Position numbers and translations under genes: made by a program. Shown here piece by piece: positions 1 through 8,420 of a stretch of 64,000 bases of DNA (the stretch's first letter is position 1; each line of letters begins with the position of its first letter). Location of the stretch: the NCBI GenBank assembly GCA_000283635.1, contig HE613569.1:1637501-1701500 (forward strand), written 5' to 3'. The notes under the pieces were generated by a model. It ran no database searches, was not told the origin of the DNA, and worked only from the letters and a program-made list of their open reading frames with translations. Origin of the DNA: Streptococcus macedonicus ACA-DC 198 (GTDB lineage: Bacteria > Bacillota > Bacilli > Lactobacillales > Streptococcaceae).

Positions 1-123
1 CATTGAGTCAAAATAAATAGCAACATGGCTATATTGTCCAGTTGCTTTCTGGATAGCTTGCGACATATCGGAATTTCCGTACATAAAAAGCAAATCGCCA
101 GCTCGTAATTCTTGAATATTCAT
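1..123 (-). CDS. YiiX/NlpC-P60-like hydrolase, N-terminal fragment
   Basis: The reading frame opens at 123 and runs out of the window after 41 codons. It reads MNIQELRAGDLLFMYG..., then an S-D-M-S-Q-A-I segment, then YSHVAIYFDSM. A beginning with 'GDLLF', followed by a 'SHVAIY' histidine block, is typical of the permuted papain-like YiiX/YycO hydrolases related to NlpC/P60 amidases, which act on amide or ester bonds of wall or lipid substrates. No signal peptide is visible. There is no Shine-Dalgarno; a TGTTACAAT extended -10 box ends 6 nt before the ATG, so the mRNA is probably leaderless. Family assignment rests on the N-terminus only. Confidence 0.6.
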   Translation of the reverse strand, partial: MNIQELRAGDLLFMYGNSDMSQAIQKATGQYSHVAIYFDSM

Positions 124-141
124 AGCTTTATTGTAACAAAA
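124..141 (-). promoter_or_regulatory. Extended -10 promoter with predicted leaderless start
   Basis: On the minus strand TG-T-TACAAT is followed by AAAGCT and then the ATG at 123. Transcription would begin at or within 1 nt of the start codon. No -35 box of quality and no Shine-Dalgarno are seen. Confidence 0.5.
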
Positions 142-196
142 AACACAAATGACTGCTATAAGAAGATAAGCTTCACTTTTTAATAAGTTTTTATCT

Positions 197-232
197 TTGA
201 AGAACTTTTGAGTTCTATGCTATAATGCCAGT
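197..232 (+). promoter_or_regulatory. yaaA promoter, predicted leaderless
   Basis: TTGAAG (197-202), an 18-nt spacer and TATAAT (221-226) preceded by TG-C form an extended -10 promoter. Only GCCAGT separates TATAAT from the ATG at 233, so +1 should coincide with the A of the start codon. There is no Shine-Dalgarno. Confidence 0.65.
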
Positions 233-964
233 ATGAAAATATTGATTCCTAATGCCAAAGAATTACATACCAATCAAGATGCTTTTCCAAGCCAACCATT
301 ATCTGCCAAGAGCCAAGCAGTGCTCAAAGCCTTACAAGAATACTCCGTCGAAAGTTTGGCTAATTTTTACAAAATCAATTTAAGTAAAGCTGACCAAGAA
401 TGGACACGTTGGCAACGTCTAGCAGATAAACAAGCCAAAAACTACCCCGCATGGCTATTATATGACGGTCTCATGTATCGGTATATGAAACGAACTCAGG
501 TAACCGAAGCGGAGCGATATTATCTTGATAACCATCTTCGTATTGCTACTGCCTTATACGGTTTAATCAGTCCCATGACGTTAATCGCACCACATCGCCT
601 TGATTTTCAAGGAAATCTCAAGATTAACAACACATCATTAAAACAATTTTGGAGACAACAATACGACGAAGAAGTCCAAAATGACAAACTCATCATTTCA
701 CTACTGTCATCAGAATTTGAACAAGTTTTCTCTCCAAATATCCGCAAACGCATGGTTAAAATTGTCTTTATGGAAAATAGAAACGGAAAGCCAAAAGGTC
801 ATTCAACCATTTCTAAAAAAGGACGTGGTCGTTTGGTCTCACTAATGGCTGAAAAACAAATTGAAACCATTGAGCAAATCAAACACCTAACCTTTGACGG
901 CTTCCGATTCTCACCAGAATTATCCAAAGACCAAACTCTCACCTTTATCCGTGATCAAGAATAA
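233..964 (+). CDS. yaaA: Peroxide stress protein YaaA
   Basis: This 243-residue protein matches the YaaA/DUF328 (UPF0246) family over its full length, starting MKILIPNAKE and containing the family blocks 'YDGLMYRYM', 'LYGLISPMTLIAPHRLDF' and 'GRGRLVSLMA'. In E. coli YaaA limits free iron and oxidative DNA damage during peroxide stress and binds DNA; the streptococcal role is inferred by homology. It is cytoplasmic and monocistronic, ending at a terminator shared with the convergent lipoprotein gene. The start is placed at the only ATG compatible with the family N-terminus, although it lacks a ribosome binding site and lies 6 nt after a -10 box. Confidence 0.93.
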   Translation: MKILIPNAKELHTNQDAFPSQPLSAKSQAVLKALQEYSVESLANFYKINLSKADQEWTRWQRLADKQAKNYPAWLLYDGLMYRYMKRTQVTEAERYYLDNHLRIATALYGLISPMTLIAPHRLDFQGNLKINNTSLKQFWRQQYDEEVQNDKLIISLLSSEFEQVFSPNIRKRMVKIVFMENRNGKPKGHSTISKKGRGRLVSLMAEKQIETIEQIKHLTFDGFRFSPELSKDQTLTFIRDQE

Positions 965-977
965 CATCCCAAAAATA

Positions 978-1020
978 AAAAGCAAACCAATCAAACCAAC
1001 GATTCGTTTGCTTTTGTTTT
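978..1020. terminator. Bidirectional terminator
   Basis: AAAAGCAAAC (978-987) pairs with GTTTGCTTTT (1006-1015), with T-rich tails in both directions. It separates convergent yaaA and the lipoprotein gene. Confidence 0.8.
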
Positions 1021-1021
1021 G

Positions 1022-1993
1022 TTATTCTCTATAATAATATGCTTCTGCAGGAAAGTCAATAAATTGTTGCCCAGCAATCAACCTTGTTTGAGAAGAATCC
1101 GAATGATCTCCTTTGGGATTTTTGACACCAGTAGGGTAAACTTCAATAGCAAATCCACCGGGTGCACCGTTAGCTGCACCACATGCTAAGGTAACTGTTC
1201 CATAAGAACTTTCTCGTGGCGAACTAATATTCATTCCTTCAAGCATTCCTTCATCACTAAATTCAAAAGTTTGCCCTCTACCATTTTTCCATGTCCCAGC
1301 TAATGATGTATAATCTCCATTAAGTATCTGGTCAATATTTAAATCACCTGAAGAAGTCTGTTCTGATGCCAAAGGTTGCCAATCCAAAATACTAAAATCA
1401 AACTCTTTTTTCCCCTTGATGTCAAAGTAATCCGACAACTCTACATCTCTCCCAATAGGTACATTAGCATTTTTTATTACATCAACACCGCTATTGTCTG
1501 CTCTCAGTTGATATTGAGTGTCTTCCATTTGAGTTCCTGTTGACATCCACTTAGCTGTAATAACCGTTCCATCTGTATAAATATTTGCAGCTTCTCTATA
1601 ACCACCAGCTGACGCAACATAACTTTGTGCCAAATAATCAGCTACTCCGTTATTATCATAATAAAGAGCGGCGAATTCAATTGTTCCCGTAGACTCCCAG
1701 TACCGTCCAGAAAATAGTTCATCCTGACCATTCCCATCGATATCATAATAAGCGTAATGCGTCGCTGGAGTATCACTTGTATCATTTCTAAGTTTTTCTA
1801 AAACGATATCATAAATACTATTATCACTTGTCGTTTTCTCATTACTTTCAGTTTGTGATGAACTAGAAGTCGAGCTACTACTTTCATTTGAACTAATATA
1901 CCAACTGCCAGTCGCCGCTTGATTACTATCTTTTTTAGAGCAACCAAACAATATCGATAATCCCATCATTCCTAGTAAAGCTATCTTTTTCAT
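1022..1993 (-). CDS. Lipoprotein with C-terminal DUF6287-like domain
   Basis: This is a 323-residue exported lipoprotein. Its signal peptide ends in the lipobox ILFGC (Cys at about residue 18), followed by a Ser/Thr-rich linker to about residue 60. The middle part has an acidic 'YYDIDGNGQDELF' block like the FG-GAP/VCBS-type calcium loops of surface proteins. The last 90 residues, from 'SLAGTWKNGRGQTFEF' to 'PAEAYYYRE', resemble the domain annotated DUF6287 in streptococcal lipoproteins and recur in the next gene upstream. The paralogue lies 29 bp away on the same strand, so the two are probably co-transcribed. The Shine-Dalgarno is GGAG, about 12 nt upstream. Function is unknown; a wall-interacting or sensing role is only a guess. 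Confidence 0.8.
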   Translation of the reverse strand: MKKIALLGMMGLSILFGCSKKDSNQAATGSWYISSNESSSSTSSSSQTESNEKTTSDNSIYDIVLEKLRNDTSDTPATHYAYYDIDGNGQDELFSGRYWESTGTIEFAALYYDNNGVADYLAQSYVASAGGYREAANIYTDGTVITAKWMSTGTQMEDTQYQLRADNSGVDVIKNANVPIGRDVELSDYFDIKGKKEFDFSILDWQPLASEQTSSGDLNIDQILNGDYTSLAGTWKNGRGQTFEFSDEGMLEGMNISSPRESSYGTVTLACGAANGAPGGFAIEVYPTGVKNPKGDHSDSSQTRLIAGQQFIDFPAEAYYYRE

Positions 1994-2022
1994 TCTAAAA
2001 ATTTTCTCCGTAATTAATTATA

Positions 2023-3204
2023 CTATTGATGATAATAATAGACATCACTCGGTAAATTATACACACCATTCTGTGTTGGTACAATTCGTGGTTTAGAAGT
2101 ATCTGAATTGTCATCTTCTGTTTTAAAACCAATCTTAAGTAATGCTATTAAACCTCCCGTGTAGCCATTGCTCATTCCAATATAAGGAATACCATCACTT
2201 TCATATCTAAAAGCACCTCCCAAACTTTCTTCGCCTATTCTTCCACTTACTGTACTAACAACATAGCCGTCTGCTTGAATGACAAGAGTATCACCTTTAC
2301 CGTTACGCCATGTTCCCACTAACGACTCATAATTGCCTTTACTGATTGCAGATAAATCAATATCATTTACAGATTGCTGTTCATAATCATACACTGATTT
2401 TGCTTGTAGAGCACCCGACCAAACATAACATCTTTTCCCATCAACAGATACCTCCCACCAACTTGAAATATCATTATACTTATCACCATTAACCCAATCA
2501 GACACTTGGATAATATCACCCTTTCGTCTTGAATCAATAATATCGGAATTTAAGCTTGGTTTTGAATGTAGATTTACCTCATCTACATTAACAACATATT
2601 CTGTTTCATTAGGTTTTCCATGAAAATAGACTTGTATTGCTGATTTGATTTCTTCTCCTGTTGTTAACACTTTATTTCCTTCATCATTGGTATAGCCATA
2701 TAATACCTCTGTCGTTTGATCATCCAAAAATTCAGCTGTACCATTAACTCGTTTAATGTCTTCAGACGAAATATTAATTACAATCTTAACACTTGGCATC
2801 ACTGATGTTCGGTTTGGTTCTTCACCATTTACGGTCATATTCCCCGAAGTGACATAGGTTTGAATAGAATCCGATCCTTTATACTCTTCGATTGTGTATG
2901 TCCCTATCAGAGGACTTCCTTGATTATATGCCATTAGCTCTGCACCAGATCTATATAATATTGCGCTACCATCATTATTTAATGATAACCCTCCAACCAT
3001 TAATGACGATGTATTAGATTGAACATAATAATACTTATAATTTAGGTACCATTCACTATAATCTTTACTCTCTTCTTGTGATGATATATTACTACTGCTA
3101 GAAGTTTGTATTCTTTCACTACTTTGCGTTGTTTTAGTATTATTTGATTCCTGATGACAGCCTACTAGTAATAAACAAGAAAAAAATAAAACAAGCTTTT
3201 TCAT
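2023..3204 (-). CDS. Lipoprotein with SH3b-like and DUF6287-like domains
   Basis: This 393-residue lipoprotein has lipobox LLVGC (Cys at about residue 16) and a Ser-rich linker. Roughly residues 200-270 hold a bacterial SH3-like domain ('VNLHSKPSLNSDII' ... 'WWEVSVDGKRCYVWSG'), a fold commonly used to bind peptidoglycan. The C-terminal 100 residues repeat the domain of the downstream paralogue, with 'SLVGTWRNGKGDTLVI' and ending 'LPSDVYYYHQ'. The start has a clear GAGGGA Shine-Dalgarno. It probably forms a two-gene unit with the neighbouring lipoprotein. The product is likely anchored to the outer leaflet of the membrane and may contact the wall; no enzymatic motif is visible. Confidence 0.82.
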   Translation of the reverse strand: MKKLVLFFSCLLLVGCHQESNNTKTTQSSERIQTSSSSNISSQEESKDYSEWYLNYKYYYVQSNTSSLMVGGLSLNNDGSAILYRSGAELMAYNQGSPLIGTYTIEEYKGSDSIQTYVTSGNMTVNGEEPNRTSVMPSVKIVINISSEDIKRVNGTAEFLDDQTTEVLYGYTNDEGNKVLTTGEEIKSAIQVYFHGKPNETEYVVNVDEVNLHSKPSLNSDIIDSRRKGDIIQVSDWVNGDKYNDISSWWEVSVDGKRCYVWSGALQAKSVYDYEQQSVNDIDLSAISKGNYESLVGTWRNGKGDTLVIQADGYVVSTVSGRIGEESLGGAFRYESDGIPYIGMSNGYTGGLIALLKIGFKTEDDNSDTSKPRIVPTQNGVYNLPSDVYYYHQ

Positions 3205-3318
3205 AATAATCCCTCATTTTTCTTTCGCTTTGTACTCATTATATCATAACAGATGCTCCTCCGAATAGATTATAGTAACTATCTAAAAACGTTAAAAATT
3301 ATGGGACAAACCCAGAAA

Positions 3319-3349
3319 AAAAGTGAGATACAATAATTATCTCACTTTA
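3319..3349 (-). terminator. ppaC terminator
   Basis: AAGTGAGATA (3321-3330) and TATCTCACTT (3338-3347) form a perfect 10-bp stem. On the minus strand it is followed by a run of seven T, downstream of ppaC. Confidence 0.85.
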
Positions 3350-3413
3350 GTTTTAATATAAAATTCTAAGATTTTTAAACGACTCACGTCGCCTTTTTAT
3401 TATTCCTTATTAA

Positions 3414-4346
3414 TTAAGCGTTGAAGCTTTCTGTTAATTGTGGGACAACTTGTTTTTTACGTGAAACAGCACCTGGAAGGAATGCGTGGTTGTTTTCAAG
3501 TTTGAAGTTGAAGGCAGCTTCAACTTTGTCAATATTTGAACCAAGTGCCAAGATTTCTGAGTTTGAGTTAAGAATATCAGTAATCATAAGTACAAAGTCA
3601 GAGTAACCATTTGCAAGTATTGCTGCTGTAATAGCTGCTTCGATTTCTGCTTGACGTTCAAGAACTTCGTTAATATCAACTGTGTTAACTTGTGCTACAC
3701 GAACTTGGTTTCCATTAAGTTCAAATGTTTTAGCGTCAATGTCAATCAATTCTTCAGCAGATTTTGTTGCCAAGTTTGTACCAGCTTTAAGTAATGCCAA
3801 ACCATATTCTTCAAGGTTTACACCTGCGATTTCTGCCAAGTCAGCAGCAACAGCTGGGTCAGTTGCGTGAGTTGTTGGTGATTTAAGAAGAAGTGTATCT
3901 GAAATCAAACCAGACAAAAGCAAACCAGCCATTTCTTTAGGAATAACAACGTTATTTTCTTTGTATAGGCGGTAAACAATTGATGAAGCTGAACCAACTG
4001 GTTCTAAACGCATGTAAAGTGGGTTAGCTGTTTCAAAGTTTGCAACACGGTGGTGATCAATAACTTCGATAACTTCAACGTCACGAATATCAGAGATTGA
4101 TTGTTGGAATTCGTTGTGGTCTGTCAAAATAACTTGGTCAGCCCCTTCAGCTTTTGCTGATTCAACAACACGTGGTGCTTCTACACCAAAGTAATTCAAA
4201 GCAAAAGTTGTTTCTTCATTAGGTGTTCCAAGAGCAACAGCTTCAGCATCAACACCAAGTTCACGTTTCAAATATGCATAAGCAACTGATGAACCGATAG
4301 CATCAGAATCTGGATTTTGGTGACCAAAAACTAAAATTTTAGACAT
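3414..4346 (-). CDS. ppaC: Manganese-dependent inorganic pyrophosphatase
   Basis: This family II pyrophosphatase of 310 residues hydrolyses PPi to two phosphates and so drives biosynthetic reactions forward in the cytoplasm. The DHH-type metal ligands are visible: '[10 protein letters not shown]' near the N-terminus, 'LTDHNE' and 'VIDHHR' in the first domain, and the C-terminal substrate-binding 'SRKKQVVP'. I chose the ATG at 4346 because it gives the family N-terminus MSKILVFGH and is preceded by GAGGT; a frame extending 20 codons further upstream has no support. It is monocistronic, with its own terminator. Confidence 0.97.
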   Translation of the reverse strand: MSKILVFGHQNPDSDAIGSSVAYAYLKRELGVDAEAVALGTPNEETTFALNYFGVEAPRVVESAKAEGADQVILTDHNEFQQSISDIRDVEVIEVIDHHRVANFETANPLYMRLEPVGSASSIVYRLYKENNVVIPKEMAGLLLSGLISDTLLLKSPTTHATDPAVAADLAEIAGVNLEEYGLALLKAGTNLATKSAEELIDIDAKTFELNGNQVRVAQVNTVDINEVLERQAEIEAAITAAILANGYSDFVLMITDILNSNSEILALGSNIDKVEAAFNFKLENNHAFLPGAVSRKKQVVPQLTESFNA

Positions 4347-4444
4347 GTTTTGTACCTCATAATAATTATTTATTCTTATTTTAGCAAAATTTAAAGGAGA
4401 TGGCAAAGTCAGCAGCTGCTTTTATCGCAATAATAGTACAAAAA

Positions 4445-4490
4445 AAGCACCTTTATCACTAATTATTGTTAATTACTGATAAAAATGCTT
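4445..4490 (-). terminator. Terminator after the 4495-5142 gene
   Basis: AAGCAC-TTTATCA pairs with TGATAAA-TGCTT around an AT-rich loop, and seven T follow on the minus strand. Confidence 0.8.
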
Positions 4491-4494
4491 CTAT

Positions 4495-5142
4495 TTAGTC
4501 TTTTTCTATTGTGTTTTGTGTGAAATCATTGTTGGTTTCTTTGACATCAGGTGTTTCATTATCAGAAGAATCGTCCTTGGCAGCTTCTACTTTTGCCGTT
4601 TTTTCTTGCTCCAAGGCTAAGCGTAACAAGCGTTCTTCTTCCTCATGATTTTCTTGATCACGGATAGCTTCTTGTTCTTTGCGATAAGCCATGTATTTTC
4701 GGCTATTATCCACAATGTGCAATCCCTTCACACCTTTGACTAGCAAACGCCAAATAAAGGTAATAAGTGATTCAATCAAGAGTAAGATTTCAATCGCAAT
4801 GACACCAAGTAAACTCCAAGCCATAAAAAGTGTTACCAATAATTGAGAAAAAATCTTTTTCAGATTACCTAGATCATTGTTATGGATAGACAATGTTTCA
4901 AGGAAAAGGTTCAAGATACCTTGTAAGAGCCCAGATTTTACAGACTTGTCGTCGTTTAAATCCAAAGCTGCCTCATCTTGATTTTGCAAAACAAGGACAA
5001 TGTCCCCGTCTTGAATATAATCAACCTTATCTCCCAATTTTATGTCAAAATCAAATAAATCACGCGCAAGCTTTTTTATTTTTCCGTCTTGCGTCAAATA
5101 GACGAATTCGTCGTCAAATTTTAAAACTTTGTAACTGTTCAT
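4495..5142 (-). CDS. Uncharacterised membrane-associated protein
   Basis: I do not recognise a named family. The 215-residue protein begins with a small beta-rich domain (MNSYKVLKFDDEFVYLTQ...). It then has a hydrophobic stretch at about residues 100-140 that could make one or two membrane helices, and finally a long charged, Glu/Lys-rich tail from about residue 155 that looks helical and coiled-coil-like. A GTG three codons upstream is possible, but AAGGTGG sits 5 nt before the ATG at 5142, which decides the start. It lies upstream of ppaC and downstream of pflA on the same strand but has its own terminator. Function is unknown. Confidence 0.75.
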   Translation of the reverse strand: MNSYKVLKFDDEFVYLTQDGKIKKLARDLFDFDIKLGDKVDYIQDGDIVLVLQNQDEAALDLNDDKSVKSGLLQGILNLFLETLSIHNNDLGNLKKIFSQLLVTLFMAWSLLGVIAIEILLLIESLITFIWRLLVKGVKGLHIVDNSRKYMAYRKEQEAIRDQENHEEEERLLRLALEQEKTAKVEAAKDDSSDNETPDVKETNNDFTQNTIEKD

Positions 5143-5195
5143 AGATTCCACCTTATGCTAGAGCTTACCAAAGTTTCAAGCTAATGTCAATATTT

Positions 5196-5984
5196 TTACT
5201 GATGAATTCGTTTCATGTATTCGGTGTAAGATTCTGTATGCATCAAGTCTTTGGCATTTTGCACACGCTCTTTCGTTGGAGGTTTAACGCCTTCCAAAGT
5301 ATATGGAATGCCAAGCTCATGCCACTTAAATTCACCCAAGGTGTGATAAGGAAGAATTTCAAATTTATCCACATTTTTCAACGTTGCGACAAATTTGCCA
5401 AGTTCAATCAAATCATCATCAAAATCAGTTAAGCCAGGTACCAAAACGTGACGAATCCAAACAGGAACCTCCTTGTCAGATAAATAACGCGCAAATGCCA
5501 AAATATTAGTATTTGGCTGGCGTGTCACGACAATATGTTGTTTAGAATTAATTTCTTTCAAATCTAAAAGAATCAAATCTGTTACTGCTAACAATTTATC
5601 CACAATTTCATGGTATTCTGGTGTGTCACGAAAAGCAAAACCACAAGTATCTAACGTGCAATGAATGCCCAATTCTTTTGCTTTTGTGAAAAGTGCTGTG
5701 ACAAATTCAATCTGTAGCATGGCTTCACCGCCTGATACGGTAATACCACCATTTTTTCCCCAGAAATGCTTGTAACGCAAAGCTTCAGCCAACACATCAT
5801 CAACTGTGCGTTCTTGCGATTGATTGGTTTCCATAGCCCAAGTATCTGGGTTGTGGCAATATTGACAGCGCATCTTGCAGCCCTGCATAAAAATTACAAA
5901 CCGAATTCCTGGACCATCCACAGAACCAAAACTTTCTGTTGAGTGAATCATCCCAGTTACTTTTCCGTAATCAATTTCAGTCAT
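5196..5984 (-). CDS. pflA: Pyruvate formate-lyase activating enzyme
   Basis: This radical SAM enzyme of 262 residues uses a 4Fe-4S cluster and S-adenosylmethionine to place the glycyl radical on pyruvate formate-lyase under anaerobic, sugar-fermenting conditions. The cluster motif C-x3-C-x2-C is present as Cys36, Cys40 and Cys43 ('GCKMRCQYCHNPDTW'), and 'GGITVSGGEAM' follows. The length fits the family. An AAAGGAAG Shine-Dalgarno precedes the ATG, with an extended TGTTATAAT promoter box upstream. The substrate enzyme pflB is not in this window. Confidence 0.96.
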   Translation of the reverse strand: MTEIDYGKVTGMIHSTESFGSVDGPGIRFVIFMQGCKMRCQYCHNPDTWAMETNQSQERTVDDVLAEALRYKHFWGKNGGITVSGGEAMLQIEFVTALFTKAKELGIHCTLDTCGFAFRDTPEYHEIVDKLLAVTDLILLDLKEINSKQHIVVTRQPNTNILAFARYLSDKEVPVWIRHVLVPGLTDFDDDLIELGKFVATLKNVDKFEILPYHTLGEFKWHELGIPYTLEGVKPPTKERVQNAKDLMHTESYTEYMKRIHQ

Positions 5985-6040
5985 TTTTTCTTCCTTTGTA
6001 ACCGTTTTTTCTGCTTCATTATAACATTTTCTAAAGGAAA

Positions 6041-6063
6041 AAGACTAAGATCAACTTAGTCTT
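6041..6063 (-). terminator. Terminator of the CorC-like gene
   Basis: AAGACTAAG / CTTAGTCTT form a 9-bp stem followed by TTTTCC on the minus strand. The stem overlaps the end of the upstream coding region. Confidence 0.75.
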
Positions 6064-7387
6064 CTTGAATACTCTGTTCTATATCAGAAAAAATAACTTT
6101 CAGTTTTGTAACACGTCCATCTTTAACTGTATCATTTGTCAAAGTAAGGTGTTTTTCTTTCGTATCCACTTCAAACGTTTCACGACTATCTTGGTCTGGA
6201 ATATTTCCCACACCAGTTAGGTAGTAACCTGCAATAGTATCCACATCATCACTTTCAAGATCGACGTCAAAATAGTCATTGAATTCGTTAAGTGTCATTG
6301 TCCCAAGAACAATGTAAGTATGTTCACCGATTTTACGGACAAATTGCTCTGCTTTATCGGTTTCATCGTCGATTTCTCCGACGATTTCTTCAAGCAAATC
6401 CTCCAGTGTGACAATACCTGCAACGCCACCGTATTCGTCCAACAAAATCGCCATTTGATTTTGGGTATTTCTCAATTGGCGTAACAAATCGTCCACAAAA
6501 ATCGTTTCTGGAACAAAGAGCGGTTCTTGCAAAATCTTACGCAAGACAATATTGTCAAAACCATCACGGAAACCAGCGGCCAGCAGGCGTTTGGTGTGAA
6601 GTACACCAATAATCTTATCCTTATCACCATCATAAACAGGGATACGTGAAAAATTCTGTTTGAGAATTTTTTGAATATTTTCTTGTGTATCATCATTAAT
6701 GTCAATCATGAAAGCATCTGTTCTTGGAACCATGACTTCACGCGCCATTAATTCATCAAGTGAGAAGACACCTTGTAACATCTCAATTTCTTCAGCATCT
6801 AGTGTTTCTTCACTATTTGACAGCATGTATTCAATTTCATCACGAGTCATTTTTTCGTCCGCATCATCAAATTGCATTGGCGTGATACGTGAGAGAAGAT
6901 TGGTTGACGCTGATAAGAGCCAAACAAAAGGACTGACAATTTTTCCAATAAAAATAATAACAGGGGTAGAAATGACAGCCAGATTTTCCTTGAGATTCAT
7001 GGCAATACGTTTTGGATAAAGCTCACCAAGAACAATGGAAACATAGGTCAAAAAGACAAGGGAAATAACGCTACCTGCTGTCTGAGCCCAGACAAAGTCT
7101 CCAAACCAGGAAGCAATAACACTTCCAAGCGAAGCAGACAAGCTAGCCCCTTGTAAGAGACTGATAAAGGTGATACCAACTTGAATTGTTGATAAAAAGT
7201 TATTAGGATTTTCCAAAACAGACAATAGACGAATGAATTTCTTATCGCCTTCTTCTGCTTTTTGTTCAACACGTGAACGATTAAGGGAAACTAATGCCAT
7301 CTCAGAAGCTGAGAAAAAGGCATTTAGCAAGGTCAAAATTAATAATAAAATAAATTGTAAAACTAAATTCTGACTGGGGTCTTCCAT
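6056..7387 (-). CDS. CorC/HlyC-family CNNM-type transporter (hemolysin-like)
   Basis: This 443-residue membrane protein has a DUF21/CNNM domain of about four membrane helices (residues 1-190, with 'AFFSASEMALVSLNRSR'), a CBS pair (about 200-330, 'REVMVPRTDAFMID', 'DEYGGVAGIVTLEDLLEEIVGEI') and a C-terminal CorC_HlyC domain. Such proteins are linked to Mg2+ or cobalt export and tolerance, not to haemolysis. I moved the start to 7387, where MEDPSQNL follows an AGGAG box; a 20-codon upstream extension is unlikely to be translated. An extended TGCTATAAT box lies near 7465. It is divergent from the ABC ATPase gene. Confidence 0.9.
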   Translation of the reverse strand: MEDPSQNLVLQFILLLILTLLNAFFSASEMALVSLNRSRVEQKAEEGDKKFIRLLSVLENPNNFLSTIQVGITFISLLQGASLSASLGSVIASWFGDFVWAQTAGSVISLVFLTYVSIVLGELYPKRIAMNLKENLAVISTPVIIFIGKIVSPFVWLLSASTNLLSRITPMQFDDADEKMTRDEIEYMLSNSEETLDAEEIEMLQGVFSLDELMAREVMVPRTDAFMIDINDDTQENIQKILKQNFSRIPVYDGDKDKIIGVLHTKRLLAAGFRDGFDNIVLRKILQEPLFVPETIFVDDLLRQLRNTQNQMAILLDEYGGVAGIVTLEDLLEEIVGEIDDETDKAEQFVRKIGEHTYIVLGTMTLNEFNDYFDVDLESDDVDTIAGYYLTGVGNIPDQDSRETFEVDTKEKHLTLTNDTVKDGRVTKLKVIFSDIEQSIQED

Positions 7388-7595
7388 ATCAATTCTACTC
7401 CTATTCTTAAAATATCTATTATGGTAAGATTTTATTCTCCACGACAAAATAGTATAGTAACTACATTATAGCATATTTTTGATTTTATGTAATAGATAAA
7501 CAGCCTTATCAAGCATATTTTACAATGCTAAACTAAAGTATCAAAATTTTCAGAAAATGATATAATAACTATTAAAAACACATGGAGGGCTCCAA

Positions 7596-8384
7596 ATGTT
7601 ACAAATCAAACTAAAGAATGTCAGCTTAGAACGTCAGCATAAATTATTATTAAAAAATCTTAACTGGGAAGTTAACAAGGGGGAACATTGGGCTATTTTA
7701 GGGCTGAATGGTTCTGGTAAGACAACGCTTTTAAAGCTTATCATGGCTGAATATTGGAAAACAGACGGTGAGGTGGAAGTCTTAGGAACATCATTTGGTG
7801 GTACTGACATTAGCGATATTCGTACCAAAATTGGTATCGTTGGCTCATTTATCGCTGAGCGACTTCCAGCCAATATGCTTGCTGAAAAAATTGTTTTGAC
7901 TGGGAAATACAAATCAAGCATTCTTTACAAAGAATACGGTGAAAAAGAACTTGATGAAGCACGACAAATGTTGATTTCAATTGGTGGCGAATATCTGCTT
8001 GGACGTATTTATACTAGTCTGTCACAAGGTGAAAAACAACTGCTCCTTATCGCACGTAGTTTAATGGAAAATCCTGAAATTTTGATTTTAGATGAGGCTA
8101 CAAGTGGACTTGATTTGTTTGCGCGTGAAAAACTATTGACACAGATTGAGCAAATCACAAGCCTTCCTAATGCTCCAACAATTCTCTACGTGACACACCA
8201 TGCCGAAGAAATCACACAATCAATGACTCATGTCTTGTTGCTGAAAAAAGGAGAAATCATTGCCCAAGGTCCTAAAAATGAAGTTTTGACTGAGGACATT
8301 TTAACCGATTTCTATGACCGAATCGTCTCAATCATCTCACTAGGCGACGAACGCATTTACATCAAACCTGAATTTAAATCATAA
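7596..8384 (+). CDS. ABC transporter ATP-binding protein (orphan)
   Basis: This 262-residue single ATPase domain has Walker A 'GLNGSGKTT', signature 'LSQGEKQ', Walker B 'ILILDEAT' and a switch histidine in 'VTHHAEE'. It resembles the YlmA/ModF-like ATPases that often stand alone; no permease is adjacent, so the partner and substrate are unknown. GGAGGG precedes the ATG, and TATAAT lies about 25 nt upstream in the divergent region shared with the CorC-like gene. It ends at a terminator shared with the convergent antiporter gene. Confidence 0.88.
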   Translation: MLQIKLKNVSLERQHKLLLKNLNWEVNKGEHWAILGLNGSGKTTLLKLIMAEYWKTDGEVEVLGTSFGGTDISDIRTKIGIVGSFIAERLPANMLAEKIVLTGKYKSSILYKEYGEKELDEARQMLISIGGEYLLGRIYTSLSQGEKQLLLIARSLMENPEILILDEATSGLDLFAREKLLTQIEQITSLPNAPTILYVTHHAEEITQSMTHVLLLKKGEIIAQGPKNEVLTEDILTDFYDRIVSIISLGDERIYIKPEFKS

Positions 8385-8388
8385 TAGT

Positions 8389-8420
8389 AAAGCCTCTAGG
8401 ACATTTTCGTTCTAGGGGTT
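8389..8420. terminator. Bidirectional terminator
   Basis: AAGCCTCTAG pairs with CTAGGGGTT (two G-T wobbles) between convergent genes. The plus-strand tail is ATTTTAT. Confidence 0.65.

Noticed and set aside
6699..7019. 106-codon plus-strand open frame
   Set aside because: It is antisense to the CorC-like gene and has no family features.
6056..7387. Haemolysin annotation of the CorC/HlyC-like protein
   Set aside because: The domain order DUF21-CBS-CorC_HlyC is that of ion efflux proteins, not of pore-forming toxins.
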